NCBI RefSeq assembly: GCF_026914185.1
Contig: NC_070559.1
Coordinates: forward strand, 372,001-436,000
DNA: 64,000 bases
Direction of reading: 5' to 3'
Source of the DNA: Puccinia triticina
Taxonomy: Eukaryota > Basidiomycota > Pucciniomycetes > Pucciniales > Pucciniaceae
Positions 29,110-41,329 of the stretch are shown here, in pieces; position 1 is the stretch's first letter, and each line of letters begins with the position of its first letter. The position numbers and the translations under genes were made by a program. The notes beneath the pieces are model-generated. The model was not told the DNA's origin, did no database searches, and was given only the letters and a program-made list of their open reading frames with translations.

Positions 29110-31369
29110 TCAACAGTTGAGATCCGGATAATCGCCATAAGGATCCTCACTCCTTTGAAGCTCGTCAAAAGGGTTGATGACCAACCAAGTTTTTGACGGT
29201 GTTTGGCCGGAACGGAAAATTAGTTCTGTCTCGCCAAACCGTTGATTCTGGCCTAGGAAGAACTCAACCAAGCAGTTTCCATGGTGCTGCTGCTTTGATG
29301 TGAAGGATTTTCTGTTTAGCAGAACACTTTTCACCACTTCAACCGCGGGGCTCAAATGTTGATCTAACTGAGCCGAGCCCCGCCTGCCGCTGGATCCACT
29401 GTTGCGCACCACCGCGCGTTTCCACTTCTGGAACAAAGGCTTGTCAAGGTTGAATATTGCGCCTTCCTTTGTCTCTAAATAATCTCCACCTGACAAGCTC
29501 CGGCATGTGGGGTCATTGAGGAGAAAGGAAAAGTTTGAGTTGATATGCCATTTCGTAATCAAAGTCTTGGGTATCTTGTCTGTTTCAGAATGAATCAATG
29601 AGTTATCAACTTCGTCAGCAGAGAAGTACACATGAGCAAACACTGACTGAGGTGGTGGTTTGTCGGTAACCTCTGCAACATCCCGTTTACCCTTTCCTGC
29701 GCCCAAGCTGCCGTGGATCGAGGAGGGCCAAAGCAACGGATCACTTCGCTGAAATGCTGTGTGAGATGCAAGTTTGGTGTGCTGGGTTCTCCTGGCCACC
29801 CACTATGTAAACATTTTTGGTACTCCAATATCATACAGTCGAGTTCGCCAAGATCTTGCCGCTTGATCTTTGGGAGGGTCAGAAAGTGTGCAATTTTCGA
29901 CAGTGTGGAGGTTGATTCTAGGAGGAAAGAAATTCGCCTCCTGCTCTCCTCTGTGGCGGCGTCCCGGTGAGCTTTGACCCACAGGGGAATCAAGGCAATA
30001 GTGTAGTACACCTTGTAAAGTATTAGCCACTCAGCAGCCTTCAAGGAACCATGATTGGCCGCGCCCAAATTTCGCGGCAATCTATCGATCCAAGATGGCA
30101 AGACCGTGTGTAGAATTGTTCGGCGCACAACGTCAAGTTCCTCCGGCAGCAACCTGGGACTATCAGAATCTTCACCTCTTATGGGTCGGGCGCGCGATTT
30201 CCTTTGGCCAGCTGTGATAGTATCATCGCTCCGGCCATCCTCCTCCGTCTCACTGATCTCCTCTTCAACATACAACTTGGAGAGGTCTTTCTTCCTTGAA
30301 CGGAGCAGATAGGAATTTGTGGATGTGGATGAAGAGTCAGAGCTGGCCTGAGTTTGAACGATAGCACTTTTGGAAGGCCCAATGCTGGAGGCTTGTCGTG
30401 TTCTCTTCCTAGTGTGATCCGCGGCAGGAGGGTCCTCACTCGGATTGGCACGCTTGCGTTTGCTCCTGCGATTGACGTGCTGGGCCTGATCAGCAAATGG
30501 AGGCTCGCCGTACGATTCAGCATTCTGCCAGTTTTCATCGAGCTCTTGCATAGATTGGAGCCGGGCTCCAGCTGAGGCCAGATCCATAAAACGCATGCTG
30601 TGGTCCTTCAGTTCACCCAGGATCAACGCGTGCATGAGTTCAATTGAAGAGTGCCGAACGGGGCGCCAATAAGGAAGCTCGTTGAGAACACTTCATCGGA
30701 CACCGTGCAAAAGGCTTGGAGCATTGTGGAGGATCTTCACCGTTGTTCGAGTACAGTGCAAAGCATTTCTTGCAACACACCCGCGTTGTTAACTGGGGAT
30801 TCAAGCCGAGGCAATGGAAGACGGCGTCGGGAGTCTTGGGGATTTGCTCAAAAATTGGCATCGGATCAATATTTGTAGAATTCTTCATGCTCCAGATCTG
30901 CGCAAGAAGTAGAACGTTCGCCCTTGCAGCCTCCAAGAAATCAGCGGCACCAGCTTTACTGAGCTTGTTGGAAAAGATTGAAGACACCAGCTGAGTCATT
31001 ACTTGCTTGCAAAAAGATTCTTCCAGAAAGACCCACGTCGCACTAGTAGTGGTGCCGGCAACTTGTGAAGAGCCCAATGGGTGGACAATTGGAACACTCT
31101 GCTAATACTGAATCAGCATGTGCTTTCATCTTCAAGCAGTAAATCACATTGATTCCACTCACAGCATCACTGGTTGACGATTGGGGAATGCGTTCGGAGT
31201 GAGGTGGCTGATGTTTCGACCTTTCAAGCTCCGTCTTTCTCTGATGCGTTTGGAAAGCGCGCTTAGACAACACTCTCCCAGAAACGACGCCTCTGCCCTC
31301 TTCTTCATGTTGCTGTGTGTTGCAGCCATACGAAACACAGTGACAGACATGGAGAGGCCGGTTGACCAT
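29110..31369 (-). pseudogene. Plavaka/Tnp2-like (CACTA-type) transposase, internally deleted
   Basis: The frame opens with a Cys/His motif (VCHCVSYGCNTQQH, from ATG 31369), an intron at a GTGAGT donor near 31150, then ATWVFLEESF, a helical region and a second cluster, VCCKKCFALYSNNG...CSKPFARCPMKC. Within a few bases the reading switches frame to ELPYWRPVRHSSIELMHA and LGELKDHS, and continues from 30635 with NHGSLKAAEWL and FGPPRSTAAWAQERVNGML. These are hallmarks of fungal Tnp2/Plavaka transposases. In complete relatives the Cys cluster and the YW...MH segment are separated by a long region, absent here, which should carry part of the catalytic core. A further exon at 29110-29799 supplies the C-terminus. 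The copy is therefore probably inactive as a transposase. Family assignment is by motif recognition only. Confidence 0.7.
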
Positions 31370-32028
31370 TTCGTGTTGTGCGTTTGTTGTTAGAGGAAGT
31401 GACGTTCAAGTATCAGAAATGGGAGTCAACTGCCGCCTTCACCAACAAGGACAACTAGAACTGCACGTCACGTTGAAGGCCTCTCTGCATGCAGGAGGCA
31501 AAACCTGATCATGCCAGGCAAGCCACTTAATTTGACGCTGACAACAGAACCATGGCTGATGGTGTTCTGGTGGCACCCTGATGTCAGCGCTGTATCTGTG
31601 TCACGTCTGTCCCCTCAAACAGCGCCAGTCTGTTGGTACAGTAGAAATATATAGAGAGATTTGCAGGTCTGCCAAAAAAGCCAGTTACATAGTGTCACTG
31701 GGTGACTGGTGCTGCACATCGGAGGCACATTCCATCCTTCCTTGGAAAAGCAAGGAAGTGCGTACACAAACTTGCAACAGTAAGCCCCTTGTTAAATCCT
31801 CCTTGGCTCCAACAAGAGACTATCAACATCACAGCAGACAAGCCACCGGCGGAATAAAGCAGGACCCCTGGCTCTTGTTGAAATATCTTAGTTCCTGTGG
31901 ACAGACACAGGCTGTTGCAGCATTCATCTATCCAACTCATCATTTGCAGCCTGCCCACACTAGGTTTCCTTCAACTGCTAGTAAAGACCATCATCCCACA
32001 AACATCCCCACCCCCACACACACCCAAA

Positions 32029-32586
32029 ATGCAGGACAACTCCGCTTTCACTCCCACCCAACTCAAATGGCTGCAAGACAGTCAGAAAGTGGTAGACTCT
32101 GAAATGCAGCGGACCGTGGACAAATCACCGGGCGATGCAGATCATCAAACCGTCAACCAGAATTTGGCCTACCGGTTTCAAGGCAAGTTGCTGGCAGATG
32201 CCTTCGACAGGAAGATCCCCCGCTGGGCTGTTCCAAATGTTACCGCAACTTGGAATGCTATCAGAACCCGTCAGGGACTCGGTAAGAGCCTTCCCACCTC
32301 CCTGGCCCCTCTGAAGATGGAGGTTCTGATAACTCTGTTGAATCACTGCTCCCAGGTCCAATCAACTTTGAGGCGTGTATGGGTTCTACACAAGCGATGG
32401 CCAAAGAAGGAAGTTTGTGACTTCGCCACTTCCATGCAAAAAGGTCAGAGAGCACTTGTCACAATGTGTTTGACATTGCTTACCAATCTATGCACCCATC
32501 CCGTTGCGTGGAGCCAGGCACAAAGACGCCATACAGGTATCCTGATCACAAGCTGTCTCTGGTGGGTCAATCCTGAAAGCTTGTGA
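32029..32586 (+). CDS. Unknown ORF, 186 codons
   Basis: The ATG at 32029 follows a CCCACCCCCACACACACCC tract typical of fungal 5' leaders. The product begins MQDNSAFTPTQLKWLQDSQK. A GTAAGA donor at 32282 and a CCCAG acceptor near 32355 could define an intron; splicing would end the protein soon after, so it is unclear which form is right. I recognise no domain. Confidence 0.4.
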   Translation: MQDNSAFTPTQLKWLQDSQKVVDSEMQRTVDKSPGDADHQTVNQNLAYRFQGKLLADAFDRKIPRWAVPNVTATWNAIRTRQGLGKSLPTSLAPLKMEVLITLLNHCSQVQSTLRRVWVLHKRWPKKEVCDFATSMQKGQRALVTMCLTLLTNLCTHPVAWSQAQRRHTGILITSCLWWVNPESL

Positions 32587-33097
32587 AACCGTATAGTCAC
32601 TCCTGCTGTTAATCCTGGACCTACTTGTATCGGCAAGCTATCCCCTCCTTGGGAGAAAGAGCCAGCTTGTCAATTCATATGAACGCGGGGCAAATGTCAC
32701 TTAGCACTCTGGCAGAGCTTGCAAGGCTGTTTCACAGGCACCAGCATGCATCTTGCCCTATCAAGTACATATGTGTCATGCTTGCGGCTATTGTACCTGC
32801 GCGAGTCATAAACGTCTCTGGTGGTAGGGCCTGGCTTGCCCTACCAGATATGTAAGGCGCGGCCAGTCAGGGACACACTGCATGGAGTTGGGAATGGCAC
32901 CAAGATATTCGGAGGTGGCCTCCCAGCCTTACCCGCTAGCTGACAAAATCGTGGGCTGCTGAAAGAATAGTGGCAGCCACGTTGTGTTCTTTCACAGAGG
33001 AGTGAGGCGGCCCTCACCATCATTCAGTGGCTTTCACTTCCCTAAATGTGGAGTTTAGTAAACTCAAAAGACCACCCTCAGTGACCAGCAGGAAGCA

Positions 33098-33135
33098 TGT
33101 CCACCTTAACGTTTGGGCAAACGGTAGGGTGGACA
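33098..33135. repeat. Palindrome P6, 38 bp
   Basis: TGTCCACCTTAACGTTTGG faces CAAACGGTAGGGTGGACA. The core has changed on both sides (AACGTTTG/CAAACGGT), keeping most of the pairing. It lies about 400 bp 5' of the gene at 33507. Confidence 0.88.
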
Positions 33136-33272
33136 AACCTCTCCGCGCAGGACTGGAGTCTGGCACCCCAGCGGCGTGCCTCGCTGGCGCGTGAAAGCCG
33201 TTTAATCGCCGTGCTCCACGGCACATTTAATCACACCTGTCACAGCTTCACCAGCATTTGAGTCTGACCCAT

Positions 33273-33310
33273 TGTCCACCCTACCGTTTGGCCGAACGAT
33301 AGGGTGGACA
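33273..33310. repeat. Palindrome P7, 38 bp
   Basis: TGTCCACCCTACCGTTTGG faces CCGAACGATAGGGTGGACA, a near-perfect palindrome about 200 bp 5' of the ATG at 33507. Confidence 0.88.
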
Positions 33311-33506
33311 TGGATAGGTTTTCGAACCAAACACTTGTAGGACAGTGCCCTTTGTCACACATCCCCCTTTGAGCGCACGCGGGCAAGCCCACCCCTTTGT
33401 AAGACTCGACCCTCATTTCGGAGTTGAGCAATACTTAAGCTAGCAGACTTTTGCCCACATTCGGTACAAGCTGCCCCTGGAATCTGATTCCATCTCCACC
33501 ATCCTC

Positions 33507-34613
33507 ATGTCTAAGGCCTGTTTTCGCGAGGGCAAACCGCCACGCCCGGTTGCAAAAGTCAACGCAATGTATTCAACCATGCTTCCAACTTCGAACTCAC
33601 CCTGCTCTCGCAGCATGTCAAGCTTCATCAGAACTCTGCTTAATTTGGTCCCGTCCAAGAAAAATCCTCCTTCAAACAAGTGGCAGATGCGTCCCCCGGC
33701 ACACAACTTTCATGTCGGCTCCAACCTCCCGGACTCCATCCTCATGCACACAATCGATCCCATTCCGGAGGCAGCCCTGCTAGTCAAATCTCAGACGGTC
33801 GACCCTGCATTCAGAGTACTGTTTCTGCGAGACCTTTCCGGCTGTCACTTCCCCGGGAAGACCTTTGCGTGGGATCATCCGTGGGACGCGCACTGGAATC
33901 AACTCTTTGCTTCTTTTGTAGTGAAACACTGGTCACATGTGTACAAGGCAGGAGCGTTTACTCAATTCTACATTGACCCGGCAGAAGCTGGTAACAAATC
34001 ACTTCTTGTTGCGCTACTCCACCGTTGGTTCATCGGCAGGCAAGAAGGACTCAGGTTGGGTCGATTCTCGGCCAACAGAAAATCCCAGAAGGCTAAGTCT
34101 GAATCCAAGTCAAAGATCCGAATGCAGGTCAGCAAACCAGATCCTCAGCCACATCCATGCTCCACATACTAATCATACAACATCCCACCACCACAGATCC
34201 ACCAACATCGCCAGGAAACCCTCTCCAAGCTTCCAATCAATTCTGCTCTCAAGTCCTTATTTGACAATATCAAAGCTACGTCCGACACCGAAACCACACA
34301 TGCGCCATCTCTAGTCAAGATCCCGTTGCATTGGAGGTCAGACAAATTCAACCGCTTTGCTCAACAAGTGGATGCAATTTATGCACAGAAGAAAATCAAC
34401 ACTAAAGGCCGCCTCTTTGCGCAAGGCTACATCTTGGAGCTCCGCAGAAAACGCTCTGATTCCATTTTGCATGTCACTTTCAACAACGTGCCTCGCAGTC
34501 TACCGGTCAACTGTTACAATCCACAATTCCTGTCCACACTAACCAGCTCTGAGAGAGCGCTCCTGGACGAAAAACAAGCTGCAGAGTGGCCAAATTTGAT
34601 TATCTCTCGCTGA
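33507..34613 (+). CDS. Two-exon gene of unknown function
   Basis: Exon 1 (33507-34127) begins MSKACFREGKPPRPVAKVN and ends in a basic stretch (KSQKAKSESKSKIRMQ). A 69-nt intron (GTCAGC...CCACAG) joins exon 2 (34197-34613) in frame; it starts IHQHRQETLSKLP and ends AAEWPNLIISR. The product has about 345 residues with ordered segments such as FPGKTFAWDHPWDAHWNQL. No stops or frame breaks are seen. I recognise no domain. Two palindromes (P6, P7) sit in the 410 bp before the start. The gene is convergent with the helicase gene at 34780-36990. Confidence 0.6.
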
Positions 34614-34779
34614 ACGGACGACCCCTCAGTGAGTTTTACATTGTCATTTCATCATGTCTTGCATAAGCAGCTGAGCACACTCATACTGCTCATTTCCTCC
34701 ATTTGGTACACTTAACCTGCCAGCCTTAACACCAATCAGCGCCCTCCCGACGAATAGATCACTGAAAACATCTGCTTAC

Positions 34780-36990
34780 AAGGCCAATTCCCATTTCCGC
34801 CTCTGCACCTGAAAGATATTTGTTTCCAAGCTCTCATGCATGTAGTATCTGTACACGTGCACTGAATGCTTTTGTCCCAAACGGTAAAGTCTATCGACGG
34901 CTTGATTTTCACTTGCCGGGTTCCAACTTGGTTCCTAGAAGATGTGCAAGATCAGTAGTCTGTGTGAGCCTTGGCTCTCTGCGCTGTGTGAAATGAGACT
35001 TGCCATGAGATACACGTTCTGAGCACATCGCAAGTCAATCCCCACTCCCGCGGCTTGCAATGATGCTAACAAGACATTGCAATTATTATTGGCCCGAAAT
35101 TGTCTGAGGTTGTTGTCACGCCTGCCTGCAGTCAAATCGCCTGTGAGCCTTGTTGAAACGAGTCGATTCTCTTCCAGGGCGCGCCCAATGCTGCAGTCAG
35201 AGGCTATCAGCATAACAATAGTATTTGTTTTGGGGCAAACATCACTGCTGACATTTCCAAGTACCCGACAAAACTTGAGAACACCACCGCCTTTGGTCTT
35301 TCGATCCCTCGGGCCCCACTGAAGAATTCCTTCAGACGACCGATGAGGTGGACGATCTTGCCTGAATCCTCCTATCTCCAGGTTGGTTGAACAAGCAGCT
35401 CGCTTCTGGCAAACAGAGGATGGTTGCAAAACTGCCTTAGCATTGTCAGCTGTCGAAAAAACTCGGTATGGTCCCATTGTTGCCCAGCTGACCGCAACCT
35501 GCCGAAAGCTGCGACAAAACTTTGGTGCAACTCCCTCGAGACTTTTTCCCATTCCAGACTGTTCCTGACAATGAACCCATGTTCGACCTTGTCAGGAAGG
35601 TTTAAAATAGCATCTTTCGTTCGTCTCAAGCAGACTGTTTGCATTAGAAAAGTGAGACTCCTGATTGCTTCCTGCGCCCCCACATTGATTCGCGGGATTA
35701 AAAATCTCTTCCAAATCAGATCCTCGTCCCACGGCGCGATCCTCAACGTTGTGATCAAACTCTGCAGGTCCGTCAGGCGATTTTGGACCAGCGTGCCTGT
35801 TAAGCATAGTACAAACTTGGACTGCAGTTGCTGAATATTGCGGGTTCGGTTTGCATCAGGATTTCTCATCAGGCTAATAACCAATTGTCAGTTTTTGTGC
35901 ACTGAGAAGAGAAGCAGAGGAATGTATTGACTCACTGCGCTTCATCCATGACAATCCTGAACCAGCAAAGATCAAGGGATTCAATGGTTAGTTGATCTGC
36001 ACGTGACCCATTTGCACTCTCGGCAATCATCTCGTAGGTCGTCAAGACCACCAGGACAGACTGTAGGTTCTTTCTACTGCACCGCTTCCGCGATTTTCCA
36101 TGAAAGACTAGGTAAGGGATAGCGAGAACTTCAAAGTGCAGCCGGATTTCGGCCTCCCAATTTGATAAAGTTGCCAGGGGGCATATTACCAGAGTCGCGG
36201 CTGATCGGTGTGTCCAGTCGACCCAGTAATAATCCACCGCTGCATCATTAGTCTCCAGAATATAAGCCAAGGTGGTCAATGTCTTTCCCAAACCCATATC
36301 GTCGGCAAGTATTGATCCTCGACACCTTGACGCCATCAAGTTCGAAGTGGGGTTGATCCCGGCCTGATGTATCAAGGGGCGAAGCCAAGCGTTAATGGGG
36401 TGATTCCAAACCAACACTGGGTCGTTGTTTGGGGACTCGTTGTTTCTGAGGAACCGGAGGGCAGTCAGCTGGTGGGGCTTTAGATTGGTCCGACACTGGC
36501 AAAGAGCCGGAGCAAGCCAATCCTCCTGTGCAATACCATCATACCCCACATGGTTAAAAGTCAGGTGTGGAATTTCAAAGAAAAGGCTCGGTTTATAGTT
36601 CCAAATTGGTGTTAGCTCCACGTGTGCAGCTTCAAAAGCGTTCTTCACAAGGCTGACATTCTCGTGACGACTAAAAACGCAACCCCGGAGCTCGAGCTGG
36701 TCGCCAGGAAGGGTCACTACGAAAGCTTTGATCTTCATGACATCAGGGTCGTTTGGAGGGATCTCGCGACCGGTAGCTGGAGTTGAACAAGTCGATATGG
36801 GCCCTAGTAACGGACCAAGGTGTTGACTTGCAGTACTGCTGAGATCACCTATCTGCTCCTGGGGTGCTCGATAAACGTGCACTTGCCGGAGACCTCGCTG
36901 CAGAAAGCCCACCAGGGGAGTGCTGTCTCGTAAATGCCGGGTAGATGATATCGGAATCATGAATTGGCCCAGACAGTATGTACTGGTCAT
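34780..36990 (-). pseudogene. SNF2-family helicase (RAD5/RAD16/HLTF-like), probably decayed
   Basis: From ATG 36990 a long exon carries the SNF2 N-terminal lobe: ILADDMGLGKT (Walker A, motif I), the Ia/II region LVICPLATLSNWEAEI, and DEAQ instead of DEAH (motif II). An intron (GTGAGT, near 35937) leads to the next exon with LCLTGTLVQNRLTDL, where the usual Pro of TGTP is Leu, and VCLRRTKD. The C-terminal lobe is readable only across frame changes: PKAVVFSSFVGYLEM, then VLLASLQAAGVGIDL, then NQAVDRLYRLGQKHSV (motif VI) near 34870. Such ATPases remodel chromatin or move DNA junctions. The altered motifs and frame breaks suggest decay, although some breaks could be introns I cannot place. Confidence 0.7.
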
Positions 36991-36999
36991 AGTCCTGGC

Positions 37000-38225
37000 C
37001 GGATGTTGGTTTGTGTTGAAACAGATTCACTGATTGTTGAGATCCAAGAACAATGTTATCAGGATCCAATATGACGCAGAAAACGAACGCACATAAAGCA
37101 TCGTTTGGGGTGCAGTGTTTGGCCGGTGGGCCTGTGTTTGGTATGTGTCATTCCAGAGCGGCACCCAAACAGTCATTACATGTTGGTCAACATGTTACCA
37201 ACAATCTACAATCCACAAGATTACCAAGTAGGCATCAGCACCGACATCCCAAACCACTCCGCTAAAGGTTAGCATAGCTATGGTTTTGTTGATGGACCAG
37301 ATCGCAGCACCAACGTCTATTACATCCTTTCAGAGTGACAACGCAGGGTGGCACCTGTGCGTGAGTGGTTCAGCTAGCTGTTCCCCAGCCCCCACACACG
37401 CAGGAGTGATGCTGATATGAGATCATAGACTGTTATCCGGCAGTATTGCAGGATATCTTTCAGCTCCTGCAATTCAGCCGCAGCTCAGCTGGCCTCTGCA
37501 ACAGAAAAACAGGCGGGCACAGTCATTTCTTCACACACAAGTGAACTACATAGAACACATGTTGACAAACAGATGCAAGTCACAACCTCAGGTTGACCAG
37601 GAAAACAAGCCCAGGGACCTATTCAAAGGGAAAGGCGCAGGACCTTCACAAAAGGTCAGAATAGATTTGCCACACCAAGCAGTCCTCAGTCCTAATGTCA
37701 TGTTTCTGCATCCTGGAGGACTTTGGAGCTCCATTCAACTTCCCATTGAAAGTGCACATCAGCGGCTGATAGTGGTGAACAGGAACATTCCCCCATCTGA
37801 GCTGTGCGCATCTCTCAATCACCCACCTGCCTGTGTTTCACCTTTTAGGGAGCAAAGGTGCTTGTGGGTTTGTTCCAGGTTGTGATTTCTAGGCTGCCCT
37901 GTTCATTTACACCTGATCAGCACTCTTAACTGAACTAAGTATGGCTAAAGACATTCACTGGAGATCCCAGGGCTCAGGCTTTGTGGATCAGGGGGCAGGA
38001 ATAAAACAAAGGAGCAGTTATTATACCTGATATATGAAGTCTGAAGAGTTGGGTATGAGTGGACTCAAGTATCAAATACATTTGGCTTATGTAAACAGGC
38101 AAAGAGAGTTACGGACAACTCCATCACACTATCAAGTGCAATCACCAGTGAGTCAAATATGAGGTTGGACTTACATTACAGCTGGCACCCAGCTCACATC
38201 AGACTGCTTGACTCATAAAATTAAG
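37000..38225. other. Stretch with no supported gene
   Basis: Open frames of up to 114 codons are present (for example 37541-37885) but none has recognisable motifs. Nothing repetitive stands out before the inverted repeat at 38226. Confidence 0.4.
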
Positions 38226-38274
38226 GTTGGGCACTCTCTAAAGAGTGCCACACTTCCTTCCCTGGTGATACCCT
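38226..38274 (-). repeat. Candidate right terminal inverted repeat of the ~20-kb unit
   Basis: GGCACTCTCTAAAGAGTGCC, CACACTTCCTTCCCTGG and TGATACCC form the reverse complement of 18272-18320 with a few changes. The first block is itself a near-perfect 20-bp palindrome. Confidence 0.45.
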
Positions 38275-39281
38275 GTTAACCAAGCTGATCTTTGATTCTT
38301 CTTGAATTCCTTTGAGGAATAAAGAATGTCTGCTAGTTGAAACCTGATGGTAAGATTTCCGCTTGTATCTTTTACAATTGTTCTTGCTACCAAGCTCCTG
38401 AGAAACCTTGTAATGTTTGCTCTTGTTTTGGGTAGGATCCTTCACATGTTGAATTTCTCAAGGTTTGGGTTTCGGCCAAAGAAAACACCAGCTGAGGCTC
38501 TTGGAATTCTAGCAGAGCTGATTGCTTGCGGGCCATTGACACAACATGTCAAGCAGAACCAATATAGCATCTGCAGGTGAGACAACAAGCATAGAAAATG
38601 ATGCACATTCAATTAATAGAAAATATTTCAAAACACTACTCCCCACATCATTCCTGAAACAATCAAAGGGAGCCAATCTAGAATATGATGATTCAATATA
38701 AAATTAGCCCAGAGAGCCACAGAAATTTGAGTAAGAATAACATGTTCAGATTGAAATTGATACCCAAGATTGTCCACTCATCATGTCAAGCAGACCCAAC
38801 CTGGGAAATGCATGCGTACTGGAAAGCTGTCACAGAGAGTAATGAATATTCAATCTAAAAGAACTGTTAGATAGGAATTCAATTCTAGAGAAAACACACC
38901 AAAAATTCATTGTTAAATATTTAATACATCAAAACGTTTTCAAATTTACTACCAAATCTTTGTGGAGTTTTGTCACTATTTTCTTACGGACAAAAGCCAA
39001 AGATATTTTGTATCTATCCTTGGCCAGTAACCGGAAAATCCAAGGAGCTGACAGCGCCAGCTCTGATAGCCACAAATTAATTTAAAGTCCTTGCCCTTCT
39101 AAAAAGGCAAAACCAGAAACAGAATTGCTCTACCAGCTCACCCCAACTGGTCCCACTCTGGCACCCTCACACCCACATCAAATCAACATCTGACTCAGTT
39201 CAAAAAATACAACTCAATATTGCCTACTCCACTCTCCCACTTTATCCCATCAACATCAACCAAATCAAAACCAACGACAAA

Positions 39282-41180
39282 ATGGTCTCCACTCGGTCAC
39301 AATCAACTGTTGCACAACAAAATGCCACGAACAACAATCAAGTTTCAATTCGTGGAAGAGGCGGTTCAACTCGGGGCAGAGGTGATTCTAATTGGGGTAG
39401 AGGTGGTTCAACTCCAGGCAGAGGTTTTTCAACTCGGGGACGAGGCAGCTCAACTCACAGCAGAGGTCGTTCCACTGGCAGTCAAGACAATTCCGATTCA
39501 GACAAAAGCCAACATCAAGACGATGGCAACAATGAAACCAACAGTGATCGCAATGACGATGACGAATCTGAGGAGGAAGAAATCAACTTGACTTTGCAAA
39601 ACTATCAAAGTCAATTGAGTTCGTGGACCATACCAGCACTCCGACAGACATTGACCAAGCAAAAGAAAAGTTCGAATCAAATTCCAACTAACATCCAAGA
39701 GATCCTGAACTTCCAAAAAGCCAACTATATCAAAACAAAGTTAATGCTTGCTTTGATTGGAAGGGTGTCGGAGAAGATGGTCAATAGCTTTCTGTGAGTC
39801 ATGAACAAACCAAATAAAAATGGCTAAATATGAACACATGAGCGTTAATATGAACTTTCTTTTACATGAAACAATTTTCTTAGTGGCGAAGACAAACCAA
39901 CTTGTGCAAAAAGCAGCTACAGTCGATTTCTTGCCTTCAGTGTGAAAAGTGCAGAGATTCCAGGTAGAGTTTTATTTATCTCATGACTCCATTTAACTAT
40001 AGGCTTGATCAAGCCAACTGATTTTCCATAAATTTATTCAGTTCCTCCCAAAGGAATATCTTCTGGATGGAATGAACGGAACCAAAAGCTCGGACAAGCA
40101 TGGAAGCTACTTACAGAAGATGAACGAAGTGTATTCAATGCAAAAGTTTTTTCTTTCTTTTCAAAACTACCGATCATTTGCGATGCCAATGAGAACAACG
40201 ATGAAAGTGAGAATGGAAGTGAAAGTGAGGAAAACATCGAGGCAAGAGTGCAGGCAAGTCTGAGTGAAGAAGAGAAGGCACTTTACAAACATCTCTATGA
40301 AAATCTTGTGAATCACGAAAAAGTCCAGCTTGCTTCTGGCCAAGGACTCGATACAGGACGTGCTACACCACCACAAGCAATGAAATCAGTCATTTGTCTC
40401 AACTCAGAGGTCAGTAATTTGCCACTGATACCCAAAATAATTTTGCAATAATTCTGCTGACTGCAGCAATTCAAAACAGCTTTTTACGATTGCAAATGCG
40501 TACAATTTAACTTTCTACTTGCTAGCAGCCACACGCAGTCCTGGAAGTGGTAGTTTCTGTAAGGAGCTAAGCAACGATCCCTATTGGCTCTCGGTGGCAA
40601 AGAAGGAATGGGCAGCCAAGGAGACCTTCGAGGCATATAGCCATGGACGGGCAATTCAACAGACTGTCGATGAATGCTCTAGCTCCAAACAACCACTGGC
40701 AAAAAAGCCAAAGAGGGCCGATGAAATCCGATGTGAACTTTGTTCTGAACTGAATAAACTCCTTGGTAATTATTCTTTACTGTTTCTACTTTTCAGCTGT
40801 TGGCTGACATGTACAATATTTTAATAGCTCAAGCCCTTGGCCGTGATAAGGCCAAGTTCCCAATGCAAAAGGACCCCTTTACTGGTATCAGTAGTAAACA
40901 TCCCGGTCTCAAGATTTATCAATTTGAAGCTTCCCACCTGACTGCTCAAAACCTCAAAGTTGGATTAGAATGTATGCTAACAGAGAACAGAGAAAAGTGG
41001 CTTACTTGTGAAGACGTGGCTCGGGGACTCGGTGAGATATGGGTAATGGTGATGATCTATGCAGATGATGTGGCTCCAGCGGAGGAGACTATGTCTCCTC
41101 CGCAGCAGAGAGCCGCAGCCGAGAAGACTGTGACCCAAGTCACAACATTACTGACATTAAAAATGGTGATTTCAAAATAG
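39282..41180 (+). CDS. RGG-rich protein with an HMG-box-like segment, next to TET/JBP
   Basis: Exon 1 (39282 to about 39790) begins MVSTRSQSTVAQQNATNN and contains seven Arg-Gly-rich repeats of the type RGRGGST, an acidic stretch (DESEEEE) and a helical segment, and ends at a GTGAGT donor. Further exons at about 39884-39964, 40041-40410, 40526-40765 and 40797-41180 can be joined by GT-AG introns. Exon 3 encodes SGWNERNQKLGQAWKLLTED followed by ERSVFNAKVF, which resembles the second half of an HMG box (lgqaWk-Lt-eE-x-x-f). RGG repeats usually bind nucleic acid, and HMG boxes bend DNA. The function is inferred. The gene is convergent with the TET/JBP gene and may belong to the same mobile unit. 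Confidence 0.55.
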
Positions 41181-41329
41181 TGCCTATTGAGGAAGATTGA
41201 TAGTTCTACTCCAATTTTAGCATCATTCTTATTTCCAGTCTCCAACAGTCTTTTAATGCAGAACAATGATTCTTTTTGAATATCTTATGCCAGAAATCTC
41301 CTTTACTATCAACAAATGAAATTATGCAA

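Noticed and set aside
16901..33310. The 38-bp palindromes as rho-independent-type terminators
   Set aside because: They lack T tracts, are eukaryotic, and lie mainly 5' of genes.
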